64,000 nucleotides of DNA, taken from NCBI GenBank assembly GCA_946811185.2, contig OX328110.1, positions 10,954,516 to 11,018,515 of the forward strand, in the 5' to 3' direction. Positions 1-12,773 of this stretch are shown in pieces. The DNA comes from Hippopus hippopus. Its lineage: Eukaryota > Mollusca > Bivalvia > Cardiida > Cardiidae. Below the pieces are notes generated by a model. It was not told the DNA's origin, ran no database searches, and saw only the letters and a list, made by a program, of their open reading frames with translations. Numbering within the stretch: the stretch's first letter is position 1; the number at the start of each line of letters is the position of its first letter. A program made the translations under genes and the position numbers.

Positions 1-1
1 G

Positions 2-622
2 GTGCAGTGCCTCTATAGAAAAGATGTTCTACTGAGTCGATTAAGCAAGTTTAATGACAATCCGGCCTATTTCTCTGTTTGGAAAGCAACTTTCAAAAGT
101 GTTGTCAATGAACTAAGACTATCAGCAAGAGAAGAAATAGATTTGTTGTTAAAGTGGCTTGGGCCAAGTACAACAAATCAAGCATGGAGCATTCATGCTA
201 GTAATGCTAGTGAGCCAGAAAAAAGTTTAGAAAGAATATGGGAGAGATTGGAAGAAAGGTTTGCTGCACCTGAAATAATACATTCGACAATTACAAGAAA
301 AATTAGCTCTTTTCCTAGGATATCTACTGACTTAACCAAATTGTATGACTTGGCAGACGTTACCACAGATATAGAATACTTAAAGGAAGATCCAAAGCTA
401 GCTATAGCATTTTCATTTTATGACTCGTCCATTGGTGTTAACCAGCTAGTAACTAAGTTACCACATTATATCCAGGATAAGTGGACAAACAAAGCTACAG
501 AATATAAAAGAAAGTATGATGCATCTTATCCTCCATTTTCTGTATTTGCACAGTTTATCAGAGATCAGGCAAGAGATAGGAATGACCCAAGCTTTGGATA
601 TGAAACAGAAAGGTTAAGATAG
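2..622 (+). pseudogene. BEL/Pao gag, unit 1 (5' part outside window)
   Basis: This is the C-terminal 206 codons of the gag-like protein that begins upstream in units 2 and 3. The same residues occur there with almost no change, including the AYFSVWKATF and LLLKWLGPST segments. In BEL/Pao elements this part forms the capsid precursor (DUF1759-like). The reading frame ends at a TAG at 620-622. The following zinc-knuckle and pol region is in another frame, although most BEL elements encode one continuous polyprotein. The start is set by the window edge. Confidence 0.85.
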
Positions 623-644
623 AAAGCAAAAAGAACAGAATTTA

Positions 645-3600
645 GTGTTAAAAAAAACTGATACAAAGCACAGCAAGGACAATTCATCCAACACTACTAG
701 TAATAAGAAAGTTGATACAGATTCAATAGAATTTAACTGTTTATTTCATGACCTTCCTCATTCTTTAAACAAATGTACAAAGTTTAGAAAGCTTCCCTTA
801 AGTGAAAGGAAACATCAGTTATTTGTAAACAGAGTCTGTTTCAAGTGTTGCGAGTCGAAAAAACATTTAGCTGGGGAATGTAAAGTGTCGATTAAATGTG
901 ACATTTGTTCATCGAACACACACTCAGCCGCACTACATGAGTTTGGGAGAAAGCCAAAGCGTGTTAGTGACAACAGCGGGGAGAATAGTGGTACAAAGAG
1001 AGATGTCCCAGATATGAATAATTCTATTGTAACTAAACACACAAATCTAATCGGAGCTGACAAGTTTAAGTCCTGTGCAAAGGCTGTTTTTGTAAAAGTC
1101 TACAAGAAAGATAGACCAAACCATTGTATGTTGACATATGCACTAATAGATGATCAGAGCAATAGATCTTTGGCCAAAACTGAGTTACTTGACTATTTCA
1201 GCGAATGTAGTTCCAATATCGAGTATACTTTGTCGTCGTGTGGAGGTGTGAAGAGTGGCCGAGTGTCAGAGGGGTTTGTTGTTGAAAGTGTGTGTGGCAA
1301 TGAAAAAATAGAGTTGTCTCCCCTCATTGAATGTAATGATATTCCAAACAATAAAGATGAAATCCCAACGCCAGAAGTATGTGAACAGTTTTCCCATTTG
1401 AAAGGGTTAACAGCTTATATACCAAAATTACAGCATCAAGCTAATATGCTATTATTAATAGGAAGGGACAATCCCATGGCACATCATGTGCTTGAACAAA
1501 TAGTGGGAGAGGATACTGAACCATTTGCACAGAAGTTGAGACTTGGATGGGTCGTTGTAGGTGAAGTTTGTTATGGTGCCTTTCATTCATCAAGAACTGT
1601 TAATGTAAGCAAAACATATATACTTAACAATCAGAGACCGTCACTGTTTAAATCATGTGATATGACATTCAAATGTGACATTCAGAATAGTGATGTTAAA
1701 ACTAGCAGAGATTTTGATAGTGTAGGTAGTACAGTCTTTGAAAGAACAATTCATGACAATAAAATTGGCCCATCTACAGAAGATAAACAGTTTATTAAAG
1801 TCATGGAGAACAACTGGGAGAAAACAGAAAATGGCAATTGGATATTTCCATTACCTTTCAAAGAAAAATCTCTTAAGAGACCATTACCGTCAAATTTTCA
1901 GTTAGCCAAAAAGAGAACTGACATACTATGCCAGAGTCTGAAGAAAAACGCGGAAAAATGTGAAGATTTTTGTCAGTTTATGGGAGAAATGTTGAAAAAT
2001 GGCCATGCTGAAATAGCACCATCTTTACAAAAGGGAGAAGAACATTGGTACCTCCCAATATTTGGTGTCTACCACCCCCGAAAGCCAAGAAAAATACGTG
2101 TAGTATTCGATTCATCTGCCAAATACAATGGAGTCTGCTTAAATGATGTACTTATGACTGGACCTGATTTGACTAACAGTTTGATTGGTGTTCTTCTTCG
2201 ATTTCGGAAACACAAAATAGCAGTAATAGCAGATATTCAGCAAATGTTTTTCTGCTGTTATGTGAAACCAGAGCACAGGAATTTCCTACGCTTTCTATGG
2301 TTCAGAGATAATGATCCAACCAAGAACATTATTGAGTATCGTATGTGTGTACACGTATTTGGAAATTCGCCGTCGCCGGCCATAGCTACATATGGACTAC
2401 ATAGAACCGTTACTTCTCAAAGAGATAATTTTGGTGAAGATACTGTGGACTATGTCATAGATAACTTTTATGTTGATGATGGGTTATTATCAGTTAATAC
2501 TCCAGAAGTAGCTATCGATGTGCTAAAAAGAACTCAAGCTGCATTGAAAAAGGGAGGTAATTTCAGACTTCACAAAATTGCATCAAACAGTAAAAGGGTC
2601 TTACAAGCATTTGATCAAAAAGATATAGCTACTGATCTAAGGAATATTCAAATCAATAAACATGAATTACAATTACAGAAGAGCCTTGGTATTTCATGGG
2701 ACCTGATAACAGATTGCTTTACATTCACTGTGCCTGTTGAGAATAGGCCATTCACAAGAAGAGGCATGTTATCAGTGGTGAACAGTCTGTATGACCCGCT
2801 AGGATTTGCCGCACCAATTACAGTTCAAGGAAAGTTGTTTTTACGGAACTGGATTTCTGGTAATGACTGGGATGAACCACTGCCCAGTAGCTTGAAGCCT
2901 GAGTGGGATATGTGGCTATCATCTCTTACACTTATGAAAGATGTAAAAGTGAAAGGTGCATATGGTCTAGAAAATTATGACAGTCAGTGTGAACTTTTCA
3001 TAGTTTGTGATGCATCAAAAGAAGCCATAGCGGCAGTAGCATTTTTAAGATCAGTTAATTCTTCAGAGCATTTTGAAGTTTCATTTGTAATGGGAAAGGT
3101 AAAAGTGGCACCGAAACATGGTCATACTATCCCAAGACTTGAGTTGTGTTCAGCAGTGTTAGGGTTAGAACTAGCTGAGTTTATATGTGACCAGTTGAAC
3201 TTAGACATTTCTATCGTTAAATTCTTCTCTGATAGCCAAGTGGTGTTAGGTTACATTCATAATGAAACCCGCAGATTCTATGTGTATGTTACAAACAGAG
3301 TTGACCAGATTAGAAAATCTGCAGAACCATCTCAGTGGAGTTATGTTACCTCAGAGGAAAACCCTGCTGATCAGGGAACTAGGAAAATCAATGTAACTCA
3401 GCTTCAAGTTAGCATGTGGTTAAATGGTCCGCCCTTCATGTATTGTGAAAAATCACAAAAAGTGAATCTAAAGAGTTTTACATTGGTTAATCCAGAAAAC
3501 GACTGTGAAGTCAGACCAGAGGCAAACATTAAGGTATCTAAAAGTGACATTAATACTGGATTAGGAAGATTAGGGCTAGAAAGATTTCTCAGATTTTCTA

Positions 3601-3764
3601 AGTGGCAAACTTTAGCTAATGCAATTGTGACTTTGAAAACACTTGCAAACAAAAAAGGTTCTCATAATCTTCCCAAAACATATTTGGAGCTGAGAAGAGA
3701 ATCCGAGCTGTTGATAATAAAAGAAGTACAAAAGACATATTTTCAAAGAGAAATGGGTGCTTGA
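645..3764 (+). pseudogene. BEL/Pao pol, unit 1: zinc knuckle, protease, RT, RNase H
   Basis: The 1039-codon open frame has, in order: a Cys/His zinc-knuckle region at about residues 65-99 (CFKC...CDIC), a DUF1758-type aspartic protease with LIDDQSNRSL near 168-177, a reverse transcriptase core with YVDD near 609-612, and an RNase H domain starting at VCDAS near 787. No ATG begins the frame. It opens just downstream of the gag stop and is probably read as a continuation of gag. The frame ends at TGA 3762-3764, 4 bp into the integrase frame, so protease/RT and integrase are separated by a one-base frame change. Compared with unit 2 it has F for L near residue 149, K for E in FDQKD and N for K in LRNI. 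Confidence 0.9.
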
Positions 3765-4966
3765 TAAGTGGAAAACTCTTGCCAAAGGACAGTAAAATCC
3801 TGTCTTTAAATCCGTACATGGACAAAGATGCTATTTTGAGAGTAGGAGGGCGGTTGAAATTTGCAAAGATAGATGACTTTCAAAAACACCCTATTATCAT
3901 TCCGAAGTCAGATCACATTGCCAGGCTTTTGGTTGAATTTTACCATGCAGAAGTAAAGCATCAGGGGAGGTTATTCACTGAAGGTATTTTGAGGAGTAAA
4001 GGTTACTGGATTATTGGTGCCAAAAGACTTATATCAAGTGTGTTACACGCATGTGTTATATGTAGAAAACTTCGTGGCAAGATGGAATGTCAAAAAATGG
4101 GTGATCTTCCGGAAGATCGTGTAACTCCGTCCCCTCCATTTAGTTGTGTAGGTCTTGATGTTTTTGGACCATGGGAAATAATCACCAGGAAAACCCGTGG
4201 AGGAGTGGCTAATAGTAAGAGATGGGCTGTGTTGTTCACTTGCCTGTCAATAAGAGCAGTGCATATCGAACTTATCGAAGAAATGTCTTCCTCTTCGTTC
4301 ATAAATGCGCTTCGCAGATTTATATCCATCAGAGGTACAATAGTTTTACTGCGATCAGACAGAGGTTCAAATTTTGTATGTGGAGCTAAAGAACTTGGAT
4401 TGAATACAATAAATGTAGAAGATTCTCAGATTCAAAGGTTTCTCCAAAATAAGGGTATTGTGTGGAGATTTAATTCTCCTCATTCCTCTCATAAAGGGGG
4501 AGTATGGGAACGAATAATTGGAATGAGCAAAAAGATTCTAGACTCTATGTTCCTCAACAGTTCACAGAAACTTTTGACACATGAGGTTTTGTCCACTCTG
4601 ATGTATGAAGTTAGTGCCATCATAAACTCTCGTCCGTTGGCGACTATATCTTATGATGCTGAAGATCCGACTGTTCTAACACCTTCCATTCTTCTCACTC
4701 AAAAGTATCCGGACATGGATATTAGTTTTAAGGATTTACCTGTAAGCTTGAAAGATGCCTACAAATCACAGTGGAAATATGTTCTATACCTTGCAGACAT
4801 TTTTTGGAGCAAATGGAAAAAGGAGTACCTACAAACGCTACAGTTGCGTCAAAAATGGGTTAATTCGCGTCGCAATATTCAAAAAGGTGATGTAGTGCTG
4901 CACATATGGATTAGTGTCAGGATTAGTTTAGTCTTAGGCTTAGCTCTGAAGGTAGGGTTGTTATAG
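3761..4966 (+). pseudogene. BEL/Pao integrase, unit 1, 3' truncated
   Basis: The first 379 or so codons encode a BEL integrase. They contain an HHCC zinc-binding region (H...H, then ACVIC), a DDE core (GLDVFGPW, LRSDRGSN, HKGGVWE) and the start of the DUF5641 domain (WKYVLYLADIFWSKW). At 4897/4898 the coding sequence runs straight into LTR sequence, so the last 20 or so codons are out-of-frame LTR translation rather than integrase. The same break occurs in unit 2 but not in unit 3. The open frame begins at a TTG; upstream it is continuous with the pol protein after a one-base shift, so it is not a separate gene. Confidence 0.9.
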
Positions 4967-5372
4967 CCTGAGGAGTTTCATCCTTTGTTGCAATATTTTG
5001 CTTTTTTTATTTCATCAGAATTTTAGACTGTCACAATTGATTGCACTTTTAACTGGAAGTCTGATGTTGAAAACATTTGACTATATTATTGTAAAAATTA
5101 GAAATACATTGTGGCAAATGAGTAGGTTGCTTGTTCAGAGCAATATCTACATTTGCCAAAATGCTTTTCCATAGATGTGGAGAAAACATTATCTTTGGGA
5201 AAGAATAAGAAATGAAAACATGTTGTACATTAGATTTATTTTGTTTATTTCAGTTTTTTTATGGAATATTTAACCATTGACTTTCTAATAAAGTCATCCA
5301 GGAAAAAAGGGTGTTATTTTATGACAAAAGACCTTGAAGAGTCCTAGGGTTAGCTGTGGGTGAAACAGTACA
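4898..5372 (+). repeat. Truncated LTR between units 1 and 2
   Basis: These 475 bp match the 3' third of the complete LTR at 18427-18900, with one inserted T in a T run. The fragment keeps the polyadenylation signal AATAAA (5287-5292) and the CA end at 5372. About 969 bp of its 5' part, the polypurine tract and the end of the integrase are missing. The internal region of unit 2 starts at 5373. I see no clear TGG primer-binding site there. Confidence 0.88.
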
Positions 5373-5407
5373 ATAAAAAACCTTGCTAATGATAAGATTT
5401 ACACATC

Positions 5408-6687
5408 ATGGAGAGTACTAAGACAAGATTAGCTGCAAGAACAGAAAAAGGGGAAGGGTTATTTCAAGAGAATTTGAAAAAACAAAGAGAAAAATTGTTA
5501 AAAGTTCAAAAAGAAATTGACAGTATTTTGTCCACATATATTTCACTAGATGTTGAAGAAGATAGACAAACTTACAGAATTCAAATAGAGAAACTGAAAA
5601 CTGACCTGTATAGAGTTTATACAGAATTAGTTGATTTTTTAGTTTGAAACAAAGAAGAACAGTTAATGACTGAAGAAAAGTTCAATTATAGTAGATATTT
5701 GAACATATTAAATCTACATTAGATAGAGCAGTTGCAGATAAGATTTCGCATAAATCAGAAAGTTCATCAAAATCATCTCAATACAGAGCTAAAGCTGAGG
5801 CAGCTAAAGTAAAACTACAGTACATTCAGCAAGAAGTTGAATTAAAGAAGCAACAGGCAGTTTTAGCTGCAGAATTAGAGTTATTAAATTCTCGCAAAGA
5901 GGTAGCAGCATTAGAAGCTGAAGCTGGTCTGTATGAAGCTTTGTCTGATAAGTGTTCAGTTGTGTCTCAGCCACCTGTTAATTCACGGCAAAAAACTGAA
6001 GAGTATGTTAATTCATTGTTTTTCAATAAACAACAAACTGAAAGTCAGAGTATTTCTTCAGAAGTGGTGCAGTGCCTCTATAGAAAAGATGTTCTACTGA
6101 GTCGATTAAGCAAGTTTAATGACAATCCGGCCTATTTCTCTGTTTGGAAAGCAACTTTCAAAAGTGTTGTCAATGAACTAAGACTATCAGCAAGAGAAGA
6201 AATAGATTTGTTGTTAAAGTGGCTTGGGCCAAGTACAACAAATCAAGCATGGAGCATTCATGCTAGTAATGCTAGTGAGCCAGAAAAAAGTTTAGAAAGA
6301 ATATGGGAGAGATTGGAAGAAAGGTTTGCTGCACCTGAAATAATACATTCGACAATTACAAGAAAAATTAGCTCTTTTCCTAGGATATCTACTGACTTAA
6401 CCAAATTGTATGACTTGGCAGACGTTACCACAGATATAGAATACTTAAAGGAAGATCCAAAGCTAGCTATAGCATTTTCTTTTTATGACTCGTCCATTGG
6501 TGTTAACCAGCTAGTAACTAAGTTACCACATTATATCCAAGATAAGTGGACAAACAAAGCTACAGAATATAAAAGAAAGTATGATGCATCTTATCCTCCA
6601 TTTTCTGTATTTGCACAGTTTATCAGAGATCAGGCAAGAGATAGGAATGACCCAAGCTTTGGATATGAAACAGAAAGGTTAAGATAG
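5408..6687 (+). pseudogene. BEL/Pao gag, unit 2, with stop and frameshift
   Basis: The gag frame opens at ATG 5408, 36 bp after the LTR end. It runs 79 codons as a charged coiled-coil-like N-terminus and stops at TGA 5645-5647. The same frame continues to about 5700, where a one-base shift moves coding into the frame that stays open to TAG 6685-6687. The resumed frame encodes an Ala/Glu/Lys-rich coiled coil (about 5700-5940) and then the capsid-like domain. Both lesions recur at equivalent positions in unit 3. What follows the TAG is the zinc-knuckle region in another frame. Programmed frameshifting at the gag/pol joint cannot be excluded, but the internal TGA argues for decay. Confidence 0.85.
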
Positions 6688-6709
6688 AAAGCAAAAAGAA
6701 CAGAATTTA

Positions 6710-9700
6710 GTGTTAAAAAAAACTGATACAAAGCACAGCAAGGACAATTCATCCAACACTACTAGTAATAAGAAAGTTGATACAGATTCAATAGAATTTA
6801 ACTGTTTATTTCATGACCTTCCTCATTCTTTAAACAAATGTACAAAGTTTAGAAAGCTTCCCTTAAGTGAAAGGAAACATCAGTTATTTGTAAACAGAGT
6901 CTGTTTCAAGTGTTGTGAGTCGAAAAAACATTTAGCTGGGGAATGTAAAGTGTCGATTAAATGTGACATTTGTTCATCGAACACACACTCAGCCGCACTA
7001 CATGAGTTTGGGAGAAAGCCAAAGCGTGTTAGTGACAACAGCGGGGAGAATAGTGGTACAAAGAGAGATGTCCCAGATATGAATAATTCTATTGTAACTA
7101 AACACACAAATCTAATCGGAGCTGACAAGTTTAAGTCCTGTGCAAAGGCTGTTCTTGTAAAAGTCTACAAGAAAGATAGACCAAACCATTGTATGTTGAC
7201 ATATGCACTAATAGATGATCAGAGCAATAGATCTTTGGCCAAAACTGAGTTACTTGACTATTTCAGCGAATGTAGTTCCAATATCGAGTATACTTTGTCG
7301 TCGTGTGGAGGTGTGAAGAGTGGCCGAGTGTCAGAGGGGTTTGTTGTTGAAAGTGTGTGTGGCAATGAAAAAATAGAGTTGTCTCCCCTCATTGAATGTA
7401 ATGATATTCCAAACAATAAAGATGAAATCCCAACGCCAGAAGTATGTGAACAGTTTTCCCATTTGAAAGGGTTAACAGCTTATATACCAAAATTACAGCA
7501 TCAAGCTAATATGCTATTATTAATAGGAAGGGACAATCCCATGGCACATCATGTGCTTGAACAAATAGTGGGAGAGGATACTGAACCATTTGCACAGAAG
7601 TTGAGACTTGGATGGGTCGTTGTAGGTGAAGTTTGTTATGGTGCCTTTCATTCATCAAGAACTGTTAATGTAAGCAAAACATATATACTTAACAATCAGA
7701 GACCGTCACTGTTTAAATCATGTGATATGACATTCAAATGTGACATTCAGAATAGTGATGTTAAAACTAGCAGAGATTTTGATAGTGTAGGTAGTACAGT
7801 CTTTGAAAGAACAATTCATGACAATAAAATTGGCCCATCTACAGAAGATAAACAGTTTATTAAAGTCATGGAGAACAACTGGGAGAAAACAGAAAATGGC
7901 AATTGGATATTTCCATTACCTTTCAAAGAAAAATCTCTTAAGAGACCATTACCGTCAAATTTTCAGTTAGCCAAAAAGAGAACTGACATACTATGCCAGA
8001 GTCTGAAGAAAAACGCGGAAAAATGTGAAGATTTTTGTCAGTTTATGGGAGAAATGTTGAAAAATGGCCATGCTGAAATAGCACCATCTTTACAAAAGGG
8101 AGAAGAACATTGGTACCTCCCAATATTTGGTGTCTACCACCCCCGAAAGCCAAGAAAAATACGTGTAGTATTCGATTCATCTGCCAAATACAATGGAGTC
8201 TGCTTAAATGATGTACTTATGACTGGACCTGATTTGACTAACAGTTTGATTGGTGTTCTTCTTCGATTTCGGAAACACAAAATAGCAGTAATAGCAGATA
8301 TTCAGCAAATGTTTTTCTGCTGTTATGTGAAACCAGAGCACAGGAATTTCCTACGCTTTCTATGGTTCAGAGATAATGATCCAACCAAGAACATTATTGA
8401 GTATCGTATGTGTGTACACGTATTTGGAAATTCGCCGTCGCCGGCCATAGCTACATATGGACTACATAGAACCGTTACTTCTCAAAGAGATAATTTTGGT
8501 GAAGATACTGTGGACTATGTCATAGATAACTTTTATGTTGATGATGGGTTATTATCAGTTAATACTCCAGAAGTAGCTATCGATGTGCTAAAAAGAACTC
8601 AAGCTGCATTGAAAAAGGGAGGTAATTTCAGACTTCACAAAATTGCATCAAACAGTAAAAGGGTCTTACAAGCATTTGATCAAGAAGATATAGCTACTGA
8701 TCTAAGGAAAATTCAAATCAATAAACATGAATTACAATTACAGAAGAGCCTTGGTATTTCATGGGACCTGATAACAGATTGCTTTACATTCACTGTGCCT
8801 GTTGAGAATAGGCCATTCACAAGAAGAGGCATGTTATCAGTGGTGAACAGTCTGTATGACCCGCTAGGATTTGCCGCACCAATTACAGTTCAAGGAAAGT
8901 TGTTTTTACGGAACTGGATTTCTGGTAATGACTGGGATGAACCACTGCCCAGTAGCTTGAAGCCTGAGTGGGATATGTGGCTATCATCTCTTACACTTAT
9001 GAAAGATGTAAAAGTGAAAGGTGCATATGGTCTAGAAAATTATGACAGTCAGTGTGAACTTTTCATAGTTTGTGATGCATCAAAAGAAGCCATAGCGGCA
9101 GTAGCATTTTTAAGATCAGTTAATTCTTCAGAGCATTTTGAAGTTTCATTTGTAATGGGAAAGGTAAAAGTGGCACCGAAACATGGTCATACTATCCCAA
9201 GACTTGAGTTGTGTTCAGCAGTGTTAGGGTTAGAACTAGCTGAGTTTATATGTGACCAGTTGAACTTAGACATTTCTATCGTTAAATTCTTCTCTGATAG
9301 CCAAGTGGTGTTAGGTTACATTCATAATGAAACCCGCAGATTCTATGTGTATGTTACAAACAGAGTTGACCAGATTAGAAAATCTGCAGAACCATCTCAG
9401 TGGAGTTATGTTACCTCAGAGGAAAACCCTGCTGATCAGGGAACTAGGAAAATCAATGTAACTCAGCTTCAAGTTAGCATGTGGTTAAATGGTCCGCCCT
9501 TCATGTATTGTGAAAAATCACAAAAAGTGAATCTAAAGAGTTTTACATTGGTTAATCCAGAAAACGACTGTGAAGTCAGACCAGAGGCAAACATTAAGGT
9601 ATCTAAAAGTGACATTAATACTGGATTAGGAAGATTAGGGCTAGAAAGATTTCTCAGATTTTCTAAGTGGCAAACTTTAGCTAATGCAATTGTGACTTTG

Positions 9701-9829
9701 AAAACACTTGCAAACAAAAAAGGTTCTCATAATCTTCCCAAAACATATTTGGAGCTGAGAAGAGAATCCGAGCTGTTGATAATAAAAGAAGTACAAAAGA
9801 CATATTTTCAAAGAGAAATGGGTGCTTGA
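6710..9829 (+). pseudogene. BEL/Pao pol, unit 2
   Basis: This has the same 1039-codon layout as unit 1: zinc knuckle, DUF1758 protease, RT with YVDD, RNase H. It differs from unit 3 at four residues, including K for N in the LRKI segment. It ends at TGA 9827-9829, overlapping the integrase frame by 4 bp, as in the other units. The near-absence of silent or replacement changes shows that the copies separated very recently. Confidence 0.9.
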
Positions 9830-11031
9830 TAAGTGGAAAACTCTTGCCAAAGGACAGTAAAATCCTGTCTTTAAATCCGTACATGGACAAAGATGCTATT
9901 TTGAGAGTAGGAGGGCGGTTGAAATTTGCAAAGATAGATGACTTTCAAAAACACCCTATTATCATTCCGAAGTCAGATCACATTGCCAGGCTTTTGGTTG
10001 AATTTTACCATGCAGAAGTAAAGCATCAGGGGAGGTTATTCACTGAAGGTATTTTGAGGAGTAAAGGTTACTGGATTATTGGTGCCAAAAGACTTATATC
10101 AAGTGTGTTACACGCATGTGTTATATGTAGAAAACTTCGTGGCAAGATGGAATGTCAAAAAATGGGTGATCTTCCGGAAGATCGTGTAACTCCGTCCCCT
10201 CCATTTAGTTGTGTAGGTCTTGATGTTTTTGGACCATGGGAAATAATCACCAGGAAAACCCGTGGAGGAGTGGCTAATAGTAAGAGATGGGCTGTGTTGT
10301 TCACTTGCCTGTCAATAAGAGCAGTGCATATCGAACTTATCGAAGAAATGTCTTCCTCTTCGTTCATAAATGCGCTTCGCAGATTTATATCCATCAGAGG
10401 TACAATAGTTTTACTGCGATCAGACAGAGGTTCAAATTTTGTATGTGGAGCTAAAGAACTTGGATTGAATACAATAAATGTAGAAGATTCTCAGATTCAA
10501 AGGTTTCTCCAAAATAAGGGTATTGTGTGGAGATTTAATTCTCCTCATTCCTCTCATAAAGGGGGAGTATGGGAACGAATAATTGGAATGAGCAAAAAGA
10601 TTCTAGACTCTATGTTCCTCAACAGTTCACAGAAACTTTTGACACATGAGGTTTTGTCCACTCTGATGTATGAAGTTAGTGCCATCATAAACTCTCGTCC
10701 GTTGGCGACTATATCTTATGATGCTGAAGATCCGACTGTTCTAACACCTTCCATTCTTCTCACTCAAAAGTATCCGGACATGGATATTAGTTTTAAGGAT
10801 TTACCTGTAAGCTTGAAAGATGCCTACAAATCACAGTGGAAATATGTTCTATACCTTGCAGACATTTTTTGGAGCAAATGGAAAAAGGAGTACCTACAAA
10901 CGCTACAGTTGCGTCAAAAATGGGTTAATTCGCGTCGCAATATTCAAAAAGGTGATGTAGTGCTGCACATATGGATTAGTGTCAGGATTAGTTTAGTCTT
11001 AGGCTTAGCTCTGAAGGTAGGGTTGTTATAG
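9826..11031 (+). pseudogene. BEL/Pao integrase, unit 2, 3' truncated
   Basis: The protein sequence is identical to unit 1 over its whole 401 codons, including the LTR-derived tail that begins at the deletion junction 10962/10963. The catalytic D, D and E motifs are present, but the end of the DUF5641 domain is missing. Confidence 0.9.
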
Positions 11032-11436
11032 CCTGAGGAGTTTCATCCTTTGTTGCAATATTTTGCTTTTTTTATTTCATCAGAATTTTAGACTGTCACA
11101 ATTGATTGCACTTTTAACTGGAAGTCTGATGTTGAAAACATTTGACTATATTATTGTAAAAATTAGAAATACATTGTGGCAAATGAGGAGGTTGCTTGTT
11201 CAGAGCAATATCTACATTTGCCAAAATGCTTTTCCATAGATGTGGAGAAAACATTATCTTTGGGAAAGAATAAGAAATGAAAACATGTTGTACATTAGAT
11301 TTATTTTGTTTATTTCAGTTTTTTATGGAATATTTAACCATTGACTTTCTAATAAAGTCATCCAGGAAAAAAGGGTGTTATTTTATGACAAAAGACCTTG
11401 AAGAGTCCTAGGGTTAGCTGTGGGTGAAACAGTACA
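10963..11436 (+). repeat. Truncated LTR between units 2 and 3
   Basis: These 474 bp have the same breakpoint as the unit 1/2 junction: GATGTAGTG is joined to CTGCACATATGG. This shared breakpoint shows that both junctions descend from one deletion event followed by duplication. The LTR remnant ends in CAGTACA at 11436 and the unit 3 leader begins at 11437. Confidence 0.88.
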
Positions 11437-11471
11437 ATAAAAAACCTTGCTAATGATAAGATTTACACATC

Positions 11472-12751
11472 ATGGAGAGTACTAAGACAAGATTAGCTGC
11501 AAGAACAGAAAAAGGGGAAGGGTTATTTCAAGAGAATTTGAAAAAACAAAGAGAAAAATTGTTAAAAGTTCAAAAAGAAATTGACAGTATTTTGTCCACA
11601 TATATTTCACTAGATGTTGAAGAAGATAGACAAACTTACAGAATTCAAATAGAGAAACTGAAAACTGACCTGTATAGAGTTTATACAGAATTAGTTGATT
11701 TTTTAGTTTGAAACAAAGAAGAACAGTTAATGACTGAAGAAAAGTTCAATTATAGTAGATATTTGAACATATTAAATCTACATTAGATAGAGCAGTTGCA
11801 GATAAGATTTCGCATAAATCAGAAAGTTCATCAAAATCATCTCAATACAGAGCTAAAGCTGAGGCAGCTAAAGTAAAACTACAGTACATTCAGCAAGAAG
11901 TTGAATTAAAGAAGCAACAGGCAGTTTTAGCTGCAGAATTAGAGTTATTAAATTCTCGCAAAGAGGTAGCAGCATTAGAAGCTGAAGCTGGTCTGTATGA
12001 AGCTTTGTCTGATAAGTGTTCAGTTGTGTCTCAGCCACCTGTTAATTCACGGCAAAAAACTGAAGAGTATGTTAATTCATTGTTTTTCAATAAACAACAA
12101 ACTGAAAGTCAGAGTATTTCTTCAGAAGTGGTGCAGTGCCTCTATAGAAAAGATGTTCTACTGAGTCGATTAAGCAAGTTTAATGACAATCCGGCCTATT
12201 TCTCTGTTTGGAAAGCAACTTTCAAAAGTGTTGTCAATGAACTAAGACTATCAGCAAGAGAAGAAATAGATTTGTTGTTAAAGTGGCTTGGGCCAAGTAC
12301 AACAAATCAAGCATGGAGCATTCATGCTAGTAATGCTAGTGAGCCAGAAAAAAGTTTAGAAAGAATATGGGAGAGATTGGAAGAAAGGTTTGCTGCACCT
12401 GAAATAATACATTCGACAATTACAAGAAAAATTAGCTCTTTTCCTAGGATATCTACTGACTTAACCAAATTGTATGACTTGGCAGACGTTACCACAGATA
12501 TAGAATACTTAAAGGAAGATCCAAAGCTAGCTATAGCATTTTCTTTTTATGACTCGTCCATTGGTGTTAACCAGCTAGTAACTAAGTTACCACATTATAT
12601 CCAAGATAAGTGGACAAACAAAGCTACAGAATATAAAAGAAAGTATGATGCATCTTATCCTCCATTTTCTGTATTTGCACAGTTTATCAGAGATCAGGCA
12701 AGAGATAGGAATGACCCAAGCTTTGGATATGAAACAGAAAGGTTAAGATAG
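11472..12751 (+). pseudogene. BEL/Pao gag, unit 3, with stop and frameshift
   Basis: This has the same architecture and lesions as unit 2: ATG 11472, in-frame TGA at 11709-11711, a one-base shift near 11760-11764, then an open frame to TAG 12749-12751. The capsid-like segment is identical to unit 2 in protein sequence. Confidence 0.85.
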
Positions 12752-12773
12752 AAAGCAAAAAGAACAGAATTTA

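Noticed and set aside
5645..6690. Programmed readthrough or frameshifting as an explanation for the gag and gag/pol breaks
   Set aside because: One programmed site is possible, but a stop, two frame changes and a further integrase break in the same element are better explained by decay.
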